This document shows, one piece after another, positions 1-6,079 of a DNA stretch of 11,671 nt. The notes under the pieces were generated by a model, which ran no database searches, was not told where the DNA came from, and saw only the letters and a program-made list of their open reading frames with translations. Source of the DNA: Tepidimonas sp. UBA997 (GTDB lineage: Bacteria; Pseudomonadota; Gammaproteobacteria; Burkholderiales; Burkholderiaceae_C); NCBI GenBank assembly GCA_002291945.1, contig DBAZ01000055.1:10792-22462 (forward strand), in the 5' to 3' direction. The translations under genes and the position numbers were made by a program. Position 1 is the stretch's first letter. Every line of letters starts with the position of its first letter.

Positions 1-48
1 ACCAAAAAACCAAACGCTATGCTTGCGCGTCAGCGGACCGCCGGGCAT
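1..48 (-). CDS. possible 5' end of an unidentified gene, cut by the window edge
   Basis: An ATG on the minus strand at 48 opens a frame that stays open to the left edge (16 codons, beginning MPGGPLTRKHSVWFFG). It starts 6 nt after the stop of the RNA methyltransferase gene. A GAGG stretch that overlaps that TGA stop could act as a ribosome binding site at good spacing. The arrangement fits the next gene of an operon. Sixteen codons are too few to name a family, and the frame could be open by chance. Confidence 0.3.
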   Translation of the reverse strand, partial: MPGGPLTRKHSVWFFG

Positions 49-54
49 CGAGCC

Positions 55-1137
55 TCACGGCTTGCGCTGCCACAGTGCGGCAAAAAAACCGTCGGTCTGG
101 TGCAAATGGGGCCACAGACGCAAATATCCAGAGCGGCACAAGGCGTCGGCCTGGGCCACCCCGGCATGCTCGAGCACCGTGGCCGCATCCAGCGCCATGA
201 ACCCAGCGTGCGTCGCAGCGAACCCGTGCGCCACCGCTTCGTTTTCTTCGCGCAGCAGGCTGCATGTGGCATAGACCAGACGCCCGCCCGGCTTGACCAG
301 CAAGGCCGCTTGGGCCAGTATGCGTTGCTGGAGCGCGGCCATGGCGGCCACGGTCTTGACAGACAGTCGCCATTTCAGATCCGGGCTGCGCCTGAGGGTT
401 CCCAGTCCGCTGCAGGGGGCATCCACCAGCACCCGATCGACCTTGCCCGCCAACCGCTGCAGGCGGGCATCGCCTTCATGGGCCAATGCCAGGGTCTGCA
501 CATCCGTCAGGCCACTGCGCTGCAGCCGGGGTTTGAGGGCATCGAGCCGGTGCGCCGAGGTATCGAAGGCATACAGGCGACCCTGGTTGCGCATCAGCGC
601 CCCCAGAGCCAGGGTTTTGCCGCCTGCACCGGCACAGAAATCGACCACCGTATCGGTGCGGCGCGGCTCGACCAGCAGCGCCAGCAGTTGCGAGCCTTCG
701 TCCTGCACCTCCAGCAAACCGTTTTGGAATGCGGGCAAGGCGTGCAACGAGGGCTTGCCCACCAGCCGCAGGCCCCACGGGGCGTAGCGCGTTGGAGCCG
801 CATCGTGGCCTGCCTGCCGCAACTGCTGTAACACCGCCGGGCGTTTGGCCTTGAGGCCGTTCACACGCACATCCAGCGGCGCGGGTTGCTGCAAAGCGGC
901 GGCCAATGCATCGTAGCCTTGCCCCAGCTCGGTGCGCAATGCGTCGGCCAGCCAGTCGGGCAAGGGCGCGGCCCGCAAGGCCGTGAACACCTGCTCCGAC
1001 AGTTGATGCCGGTCGCGTGCGCCCAGTTGCGGATGCTCACGAAAATACTGCGCCACCGTAGCGTCGGCCGGGTGTTCAAAGGTGTGGACACGCGCCAGCA
1101 GTGCGGCGGCGTGTTCTTGCAAGGCTTGGGGGTGCAT
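55..1137 (-). CDS. RsmB/NOP-family SAM-dependent RNA (cytosine-5) methyltransferase
   Basis: The 360-residue protein has the class I methyltransferase core of the RsmB/NOP2/Sun group, which transfers a methyl group from S-adenosylmethionine to C5 of a cytosine in RNA. The SAM-binding loop is VVDFCAGAGGKT (about 164-175). Motif IV is DAPCSGLG (239-246, Cys242) and motif VI is YATCS (289-293, Cys292), so both family cysteines are present; Cys292 should be the nucleophile and Cys242 should release the product. The N-terminal part, about 60 residues, is much shorter than the NusB-like domain of E. coli RsmB (429 residues in all). It may therefore be a paralogue with another target, and I give no symbol. 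The start at 1137 is the most downstream of three in-frame ATGs (1170, 1155, 1137); none has a clear Shine-Dalgarno. The gene is divergent from prfC. Confidence 0.88.
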   Translation of the reverse strand: MHPQALQEHAAALLARVHTFEHPADATVAQYFREHPQLGARDRHQLSEQVFTALRAAPLPDWLADALRTELGQGYDALAAALQQPAPLDVRVNGLKAKRPAVLQQLRQAGHDAAPTRYAPWGLRLVGKPSLHALPAFQNGLLEVQDEGSQLLALLVEPRRTDTVVDFCAGAGGKTLALGALMRNQGRLYAFDTSAHRLDALKPRLQRSGLTDVQTLALAHEGDARLQRLAGKVDRVLVDAPCSGLGTLRRSPDLKWRLSVKTVAAMAALQQRILAQAALLVKPGGRLVYATCSLLREENEAVAHGFAATHAGFMALDAATVLEHAGVAQADALCRSGYLRLWPHLHQTDGFFAALWQRKP

Positions 1138-1146
1138 GGGCCGATT

Positions 1147-1176
1147 GTCGAGCATCCGGCGGTCGAGCATCCGGCG
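1147..1176. repeat. two perfect tandem copies of a 15 bp unit
   Basis: The unit GTCGAGCATCCGGCG occurs at 1147-1161 and again at 1162-1176. It lies between the divergent methyltransferase and prfC genes. On the minus strand each copy contains an ATG in frame with the methyltransferase, so the duplication supplies the extra candidate starts at 1155 and 1170. Confidence 0.85.
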
Positions 1177-1186
1177 GTGGGTGCGG

Positions 1187-1193
1187 GATAATC
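1187..1193. promoter_or_regulatory. candidate overlapping -10 elements for prfC and the divergent methyltransferase
   Basis: GATAATC lies 8 nt before the prfC ATG. Read forward it gives the -10-like GATAAT (1187-1192). Read on the minus strand, 1188-1193 gives GATTAT, a possible -10 for the methyltransferase. No good -35 hexamer is visible for either direction. Forward transcription would begin at about 1199-1201, so prfC mRNA would be leaderless or nearly so; no Shine-Dalgarno is seen before prfC, which agrees with this. Confidence 0.4.
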
Positions 1194-1200
1194 TGGCCCC

Positions 1201-2820
1201 ATGTCTGACCTCGTTCACGAAGTGCGCCGCCGCCGCACGTTTGCCATCATCTCCCACCCGGACGCGGGCAAAACCACCCTGACCGAAAAGCTGCTGCTGT
1301 TCTCGGGCGCGATCAACATCGCCGGCTCGGTGAAGGCGCGCAAAGCCGCCCGCCACGCCACTTCCGACTGGATGGAGATCGAAAAGCAGCGCGGCATCTC
1401 GGTGGCTTCCAGCGTGATGCAGATGGAATACCGCAACTGCGTCATCAACCTGCTCGACACCCCGGGCCACCAGGACTTCTCCGAGGACACCTACCGCGTG
1501 CTGACGGCGGTCGATGCCGCGCTGATGGTGATCGACGCCGCCAACGGCGTAGAGCCGCAGACCCGGCGCCTGCTGCAGGTGTGCCGGGCGCGTAACACAC
1601 CCATCCTCACCTTCGTCAACAAGATGGACCGCGAGGTGCAGGCCCCGCTGGACGTGATGGACGAGATCGAACGCGAACTCGGCATGACGGTGGTGCCCTT
1701 CACCTGGCCGGTGGGCATGGGCAAGCTGTTCCACGGCGTTTTCGACCGCCGCAGCGACCAGATGCGCGTGTTTGACGCCGGTGCCGACCGCGCAGGCGGC
1801 AACGAGGAAGTGCTGGCCGGGCTGGACAACCCGGAAAGTGCCAAACGCTACGGCCTGGAGTGGCAGCAGGCCCAGGACGAACTGGAACTGGTGGCAGGTG
1901 CCAGCCCGGCGTTTGACGAAACCGCCTTCCTGGCAGGCAAGCAGACGCCGATGCTGTTTGGCTCGGCCATCAACAACTTCGGCGTGCGCGAGGTGCTGGA
2001 CGCCCTCGTCGATCTGGCCCCGCCCCCCGGCCCCAAGCCCGCCATCCAGCGCGTGGTGCAACCCACCGAGCCCAAGTTCAGCGGCGTGGTGTTCAAGATT
2101 CAGGCCAATATGGACCCGGCCCACCGTGACCGCATTGCCTTCGTGCGTGTGGCCAGCGGCCACTTCGAACGCGGCATGAAGCTCAAGGTGGTGCGCAGCG
2201 GCAAGGAACTGCGCCCGAACACCGTGGTGAGCTTTCTGAGCCAGCGCCGCGAACTGCTGGACGAAGCCTTTGCCGGTGACATCATCGGCATCCCCAACCA
2301 CGGCGTGCTGCAATTGGGCGACACACTGACTGAAGGCGAACAACTCCAGTTCACCGGCCTGCCCTTCTTTGCGCCGGAAATCATCCGCAGCGTGGAAGTG
2401 GCCGACCCGCTGCGCGGCAAGCAACTCAAGGCCGGCCTCACCCAACTGGGCGAAGAAGGCGCGATTCAGGTGTTCCGCCCCATGGCAGGCAGTGTGCTGA
2501 TGCTGGGTGCCGTGGGCCAACTGCAGTTCGAGGTGGTGCAGCACCGGCTGGAAACCGAATACGGCGTCAAGGCGCGCATCACCCACAGCAGCTATCAGGT
2601 GGCGCGCTGGGTGACCTGCCCGCCCGACAACGGCGGCGAGGTCGAGCTCAAGCGCTTCATCGACGCCAACATCCACCGCATGGCGTGGGACGCGGTGGAC
2701 GCCCCCACCATCCTGGTGGACCACAACGCGACCCTGCGTGCGGTGGAGGCCAACTGGCCCAAGATCCGCTTCCACGCCATGCGCGAACACGCCGGCCTGG
2801 TGTTCCACAAAGCCGTTTAA
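1201..2820 (+). CDS. prfC: peptide chain release factor 3 (RF3)
   Basis: RF3 is a cytoplasmic translational GTPase that recycles release factors RF1 and RF2 from the ribosome after peptide release. The 539 residues are close to the 529 of the E. coli protein. GTPase motifs are visible in order: P-loop SHPDAGKTT (18-26), the region around RGISVASSV just after residue 60 (G2), DTPGHQD (86-92, G3), NKMD (140-143, G4) and SAI (255-257, G5). Domain II follows (the segment KFSGVVFKIQANMDP), then the RF3-type C-terminal domain. The ATG at 1201 begins the conserved N terminus directly and has no Shine-Dalgarno. prfC is divergent from the methyltransferase gene, and the Uma2 gene begins 15 bp after its stop. 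It could be confused with EF-G, but the length and the missing EF-G domain IV argue for RF3. Confidence 0.97.
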   Translation: MSDLVHEVRRRRTFAIISHPDAGKTTLTEKLLLFSGAINIAGSVKARKAARHATSDWMEIEKQRGISVASSVMQMEYRNCVINLLDTPGHQDFSEDTYRVLTAVDAALMVIDAANGVEPQTRRLLQVCRARNTPILTFVNKMDREVQAPLDVMDEIERELGMTVVPFTWPVGMGKLFHGVFDRRSDQMRVFDAGADRAGGNEEVLAGLDNPESAKRYGLEWQQAQDELELVAGASPAFDETAFLAGKQTPMLFGSAINNFGVREVLDALVDLAPPPGPKPAIQRVVQPTEPKFSGVVFKIQANMDPAHRDRIAFVRVASGHFERGMKLKVVRSGKELRPNTVVSFLSQRRELLDEAFAGDIIGIPNHGVLQLGDTLTEGEQLQFTGLPFFAPEIIRSVEVADPLRGKQLKAGLTQLGEEGAIQVFRPMAGSVLMLGAVGQLQFEVVQHRLETEYGVKARITHSSYQVARWVTCPPDNGGEVELKRFIDANIHRMAWDAVDAPTILVDHNATLRAVEANWPKIRFHAMREHAGLVFHKAV

Positions 2821-2824
2821 GCCG

Positions 2825-2830
2825 CATAAT
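2825..2830 (+). promoter_or_regulatory. candidate -10 hexamer just before the Uma2 gene
   Basis: CATAAT (5 of 6 to TATAAT) ends 5 nt before the ATG at 2836. If used, transcription would start at or next to the start codon and give a leaderless mRNA. No Shine-Dalgarno is present in the 15 bp after prfC and no good -35 is seen, so read-through from prfC is the alternative. Confidence 0.35.
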
Positions 2831-2835
2831 CGGTC

Positions 2836-3390
2836 ATGGCCCAACCTCAGCTCAAATTCAGTGCGCAAGACTTCCTGTGCTGGGAAGTCGGGCAGGAGTT
2901 GCGCTACGAATACATCCACGGCGAGGTGTATGCCATGAGTGGCGGCACCATCGAGCACAACAGCGCCAGCGGTGCCGTGTTTGCCACCCTGCGCCAGCAC
3001 CTCAAGGGCAGCCCTTGCCGCGTCTTCGTGGCCGACATGAAGGTGGACGTGCAAGTCAGCAACGCCTTTTTTTACCCGGATGTGGTGGTCACCTGCAGCC
3101 CCGGCGATCTGGCCGACCCCAAGGCACTGACCATCGCCGAACCTCGGGTGATAGTGGAGGTGCTGTCACCCAGCACCGCCGCCTACGATCGCGGTGCCAA
3201 GTTTGGCCACTACCGCCAGTTGCCCAGCCTGCAGGAATACATGCTGGTCGATACCGAGACACAAACCATCGAGGTGTTTCGCCGCAATGCCGCCCGGCGC
3301 TGGGAGCTCTACCCCAGCCAAGGGCTGGGTGCGGCGGTGGAATTGGCCAGCCTGAACTGGCAGGGCAGCGTGCAAGACTGTCTGGGTTGA
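2836..3390 (+). CDS. Uma2-family putative PD-(D/E)XK nuclease
   Basis: The 184-residue protein matches the Uma2 (DUF820) family, which has a restriction-endonuclease-like fold. Family marks, in order, are YEYIHGEVYAMSGGT (24-38), a conserved His at 41, YPDVVVTC (80-87, Asp82), VIVEVLSPST (105-114, Glu108), then D118, K122, Y126 and LPSLQEYMLVD (129-139). Asp82 and Glu108 are the likely metal-binding acids of the nuclease core, so the active site looks intact. What these proteins cut in the cell is not settled; many are solitary genes, common in cyanobacteria and scattered elsewhere. Here it is wedged between prfC and purN, with 15 bp to prfC, and it has no partner such as an antitoxin or methylase. 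Its base composition does not obviously differ from its neighbours. Confidence 0.88.
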   Translation: MAQPQLKFSAQDFLCWEVGQELRYEYIHGEVYAMSGGTIEHNSASGAVFATLRQHLKGSPCRVFVADMKVDVQVSNAFFYPDVVVTCSPGDLADPKALTIAEPRVIVEVLSPSTAAYDRGAKFGHYRQLPSLQEYMLVDTETQTIEVFRRNAARRWELYPSQGLGAAVELASLNWQGSVQDCLG

Positions 3391-3413
3391 GCGCTGGCCG
3401 GGTGTGCGCCCTG

Positions 3414-3466
3414 CCCACTCACAGCCCACTCACAGCCGCCACACGGCCCCCATACCGCCCCCATAC
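3414..3466. repeat. two adjacent pairs of short repeats with 11 bp spacing
   Basis: CCCACTCACAG occurs at 3414-3424 and 3425-3435. GCCCCCATAC occurs at 3446-3455 and 3457-3466. Both pairs repeat every 11 bp and lie in the 109 bp gap (3391-3499) between the converging Uma2 and purN genes. No terminator hairpin with a T-run is seen in this gap on either strand. Confidence 0.7.
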
Positions 3467-3499
3467 TGTGCCCGATTCACCCCCCACCCACGGCCTTAC

Positions 3500-4114
3500 C
3501 TATCGCGTCTCGGCCGCCAGCAGCCGCTCGATGGCGCGTGGGTAAATCAGATGCTCTTGTGTGAGCACCCGCGCCGCCAGGGCTGCGGGGGTGTCGCCCG
3601 GCAACACCGGCACCACCGCCTGCTCCAGGTATTCGCCATGATCGAGCTCGGCCGTGACCCGATGCACCGTGGCTCCGGCAAACCGGCACCCCGCTTCGAT
3701 CGCCCGCTGGTGGGTATGCAGACCCGGGAATGCTGGCAACAGCGACGGATGGATGTTGAGCAGCCGCCCTTGGTAGTGCGCCACGAAACCCGGCGTCAGG
3801 ATGCGCATGAAGCCGGCCAGCACCACCCAGTGCGGCGAGCCGGATGGCGACAAGCCATCCACCGTCTGCTGCAAAGCCACATCGAAGGCAGCCCGACTCG
3901 GGTAGCTTTTGTGGTCAACCACCGCCGTGCGCAGCCCCTGCTCATGCGCCCAGGTCAGGCCCGGCGCGTCTGGCCGATTGCTCACCACGCCCACCACGGC
4001 GGCACCCCAGCGCTCGGCCCAGCGGCGCGTCCGGGCCGCCTCGACGATGGCCTTCATGTTCGAGCCCGAGCCGGAAATCAGCACGACAATGCGTTTTTGT
4101 TGTGTCTCTGTCAT
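3500..4114 (-). CDS. purN: phosphoribosylglycinamide formyltransferase (GAR transformylase)
   Basis: PurN transfers the formyl group from 10-formyltetrahydrofolate to glycinamide ribonucleotide, the third step of de novo purine synthesis, in the cytoplasm. The 204 residues are about the usual length (E. coli 212). The phosphate-binding loop is SGSGSN (14-19), the folate-pocket segment is GFMRIL (101-106), and the catalytic core is NIHPSLLP (120-127) with Asn120 and His122. The third catalytic residue, Asp158, is in AELDHGEY; this segment is more often followed by a G-P-I/V-I motif, so the flanking residues vary here but the Asp is kept. The ATG at 4114 gives the expected N terminus and leaves 15 bp to the divergent YceH gene. 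The same frame is open further upstream, antisense to the YceH gene, but that part is not coding-like for purN. Confidence 0.96.
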   Translation of the reverse strand: MTETQQKRIVVLISGSGSNMKAIVEAARTRRWAERWGAAVVGVVSNRPDAPGLTWAHEQGLRTAVVDHKSYPSRAAFDVALQQTVDGLSPSGSPHWVVLAGFMRILTPGFVAHYQGRLLNIHPSLLPAFPGLHTHQRAIEAGCRFAGATVHRVTAELDHGEYLEQAVVPVLPGDTPAALAARVLTQEHLIYPRAIERLLAAETR

Positions 4115-4123
4115 AACCTGGGA

Positions 4124-4152
4124 AGTGTAATGACCTCTACCTCGCCTTTCGA
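4124..4152 (-). promoter_or_regulatory. candidate purN promoter
   Basis: On the minus strand, TCGAAA (4147-4152, 4 of 6 to TTGACA) and TACACT (4124-4129, 4 of 6 to TATAAT) are separated by exactly 17 bp. Transcription would start near 4117, giving a leader of only about 3 nt before the purN ATG at 4114. The promoter would overlap the start of the divergent YceH gene. Confidence 0.4.
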
Positions 4153-4786
4153 TCCGCCACTGACTGCGGCTGAAACCCGCGTGCTGGGTACCCTGATGGA
4201 AAAAGCCCGCACCGTACCCGACAGCTACCCGCTGACGCTCAACAGCCTGCAGACCGGCTGCAACCAGAAATCGGCTCGCGAACCGGTTCTGCATCTGAGC
4301 GAACACGAGATTGCCGCCGCCTTGGACGGGCTGCGCCAGCGCACGCTGGTCTTCGAAACCCAGGGTGGGCGCAGCACCCGCTACGAGCACAACACCCAGC
4401 GCGGCTTGGGTGTACCCGAACAGGCCGCCGTGCTGCTCGGTATGCTGATGCTGCGCGGGCCGCAGACAGCGGGCGAACTGCGCCTCAACACCGAACGCTG
4501 GTACAAGTTCCTCGATATCGCCTCCGTGGAAGCGTTTCTCGATGAAATGCAGGACCGACCCGCCGCAAAAGGTGGCCCGCTGGTGGTCCGGCTGCCGCGT
4601 CAGCCCGGCGCACGGGAATCGCGCTGGGCGCACCTGCTGGGTGGGCCGGTGGACACCGCCCCCATGCCTGAGGCTGCGGCAGAACCTCCCTCCCCCGCGC
4701 TGCTGGAGGCGCTCATGGCCCGCATGGACGCCCTGGAAGCCCAGGTTCAGGAGTTGAGCGAACGCCTGGAGCGGGCAGGCGCCTGA
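4130..4786 (+). CDS. YceH family (DUF480) protein
   Basis: The 218-residue protein belongs to the YceH/DUF480 family, which folds as two winged-helix domains and has no established function. The signature is clear: LGTLMEKARTVPDSYPLTLN (19-38) followed by CNQKSAREPV (44-53). A second winged-helix half follows with VLLGMLMLRGPQTAGELR (101-118). A Pro/Ala-rich linker (about 175-190) leads to a heptad-like, possibly coiled-coil tail (about 188-216). The ATG at 4130 is preceded by GGAAG (4121-4125), a weak Shine-Dalgarno with short spacing. The gene is divergent from purN, so the two may share control. The winged helices suggest nucleic-acid binding, but this is inference. Confidence 0.92.
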   Translation: MTSTSPFDPPLTAAETRVLGTLMEKARTVPDSYPLTLNSLQTGCNQKSAREPVLHLSEHEIAAALDGLRQRTLVFETQGGRSTRYEHNTQRGLGVPEQAAVLLGMLMLRGPQTAGELRLNTERWYKFLDIASVEAFLDEMQDRPAAKGGPLVVRLPRQPGARESRWAHLLGGPVDTAPMPEAAAEPPSPALLEALMARMDALEAQVQELSERLERAGA

Positions 4787-4847
4787 ACGAGGGAGCTAGG
4801 CCATGCAGCGGGTGTCACCGCCCGGACAGGTCACCATCCAACGGGCG

Positions 4848-4856
4848 TGCTACAAA
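4848..4856 (+). promoter_or_regulatory. candidate extended -10 for the acyl-CoA dehydrogenase operon
   Basis: TGCTACAAA combines an extended -10 TGn with the hexamer TACAAA, 32 nt before the ATG at 4889. No good -35 is found at 16-18 bp; CGGACA at 4823 is 4 of 6 but 22 bp away. Co-transcription with the YceH gene (102 bp gap) remains possible. Confidence 0.3.
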
Positions 4857-4888
4857 AAGAGTTTGCGTTTTTCCCACAGGAGACCCTC

Positions 4889-6070
4889 ATGGATTTGGCT
4901 TTCACGCCAGACGAGTTGGCCTTCCGAGACGAGATCCGCGGCTGGGTGCGCACCCATCTGCCGGACGACATCGCTCAGAAGGTGCACCTTGCCCAACGAC
5001 TCACCCGCGACGACATGCAACGCTGGGCCCGAATCCTGGGCCAGAAAGGCTGGCTGGGCTACGGCTGGCCCAAGTCGTTTGGCGGGCCGGGCTGGAGTGC
5101 GGTGCAAAAGCACTTGTTCGAGGAAGAATGCGCCCTGGCCGGTGCACCACGCATCGTCCCCTTTGGCCCGGTGATGGTGGCCCCGGTCATCATGGCCTTT
5201 GGCAACCCCGAGCAGCAGCAGCGTTTCCTGCCCGGCATTGCCAGCGGCGAGGTCTGGTGGAGCCAAGGCTACAGCGAACCAGGTTCGGGCTCCGACCTGG
5301 CGAGCGTGAAGACCCGCGCCGAGCGCGTGGGTGACCACTACCTCGTCAACGGCCAGAAAACCTGGACCACCCTAGGCCAGTACGGCGACTGGATTTTCTG
5401 TCTGGTGCGCACCAGTACCGAAGGCAAGCCCCAGACCGGCATCAGCTTTTTGCTGATCGACATGAAGAGCCCCGGCGTCACCGTCCGCCCGATCCGGCTG
5501 TTGGACGGCGAACACGAAGTCAACGAGGTCTGGCTGGACAACGTCCAGGTACCGGTCGACAACCTGATCGGCGAAGAAAACAAGGGCTGGACTTACGCCA
5601 AGCACCTGCTGAGCCACGAGCGCACCAACATCGCCGACGTGAACCGGGCCAAACGCGAACTCGAACGTCTCAAGCGCATTGCCCAGACCGAAGGCGTTGA
5701 TAACGACCTACGCTTGCGCGACCAGATCGCCTTGCTGGAGGTCGATATCGTGGCGCTGGAAATGCTGGTGCTGCGCGTACTGAGCGCCGAAAAATCGGGC
5801 AAGCAGAGCCTGGACATTGCCGGTCTGCTCAAGATTCGAGGCAGCGAAATCCAGCAGCGGTACACCGAACTCATGATGCTGGCTGCTGGCCCCTTCAGTC
5901 TGCCCTTCATCTTCGAGGCCATGGACGCGGGCTGGCAGGGCCACTTTCCCGGCGGCGTGGCGACCAATGCACCGCTGGCCGCCCATTATTTCAACATGCG
6001 CAAGACCACCATCTACGGCGGCAGCAACGAAGTGCAGCGCAACATCGTGGCACAGACCGTGCTGGGTTGA
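4889..6070 (+). CDS. pimC: acyl-CoA dehydrogenase, PimC-like large subunit (pimeloyl-CoA dehydrogenase type)
   Basis: This 393-residue flavoprotein should oxidise an acyl-CoA to the 2,3-enoyl-CoA and pass electrons to electron-transfer flavoprotein. It has the three-domain family plan: N-terminal helices beginning DLAFTPDELAFRDEIR, the beta domain with YSEPGSGSDLAS (128-139) and NGQKTWTT (154-161), and the C-terminal helical domain ending in IYGGSNEVQRN (375-385). The sequence resembles the large subunit of the heteromeric PimC/PimD dehydrogenase used for pimeloyl-CoA and dicarboxylic acids; the exact substrate here is inferred. The position of the usual catalytic Glu of medium-chain dehydrogenase (YEGT) is Gly377; Glu244 in SHERT may be the base instead, as in isovaleryl-CoA dehydrogenase. 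The ATG at 4889 is chosen over an upstream GTG at 4847 because AGGAGA (4878-4883) sits 5 nt before it. The small-subunit gene follows after 9 bp. Confidence 0.9.
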   Translation: MDLAFTPDELAFRDEIRGWVRTHLPDDIAQKVHLAQRLTRDDMQRWARILGQKGWLGYGWPKSFGGPGWSAVQKHLFEEECALAGAPRIVPFGPVMVAPVIMAFGNPEQQQRFLPGIASGEVWWSQGYSEPGSGSDLASVKTRAERVGDHYLVNGQKTWTTLGQYGDWIFCLVRTSTEGKPQTGISFLLIDMKSPGVTVRPIRLLDGEHEVNEVWLDNVQVPVDNLIGEENKGWTYAKHLLSHERTNIADVNRAKRELERLKRIAQTEGVDNDLRLRDQIALLEVDIVALEMLVLRVLSAEKSGKQSLDIAGLLKIRGSEIQQRYTELMMLAAGPFSLPFIFEAMDAGWQGHFPGGVATNAPLAAHYFNMRKTTIYGGSNEVQRNIVAQTVLG

Positions 6071-6079
6071 GGAGCAGAC

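Noticed and set aside
19..831. A 270-codon plus-strand open frame antisense to the methyltransferase gene
   Set aside because: It overlaps conserved methyltransferase motifs on the other strand, and its translation is low-complexity Gln/Arg/Gly-rich with no family features.
55..3054. A 999-codon minus-strand open frame spanning the methyltransferase gene, all of prfC and part of the Uma2 gene
   Set aside because: Only the last 360 codons are a recognisable protein. The rest is antisense to the clearly conserved prfC and is open because stop codons are rare in GC-rich DNA; it is His/Ala/Val-rich as such shadows usually are.
3404..4129. Extension of the YceH frame upstream across purN
   Set aside because: The added part is antisense to the PurN catalytic core and has no similarity to the YceH family, which begins near 4130.
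4115..4633. N-terminal extension of purN across the YceH gene
   Set aside because: The frame is open, but the PurN family begins at MTETQQKRIVVLISG and the extension is antisense to the conserved YceH signature.
4803..5174. Plus-strand 123-codon frame starting at ATG 4803 with a GAGG upstream
   Set aside because: Most of it overlaps the PimC-like gene in another frame and its translation is Arg/Ser/Trp-rich shadow.
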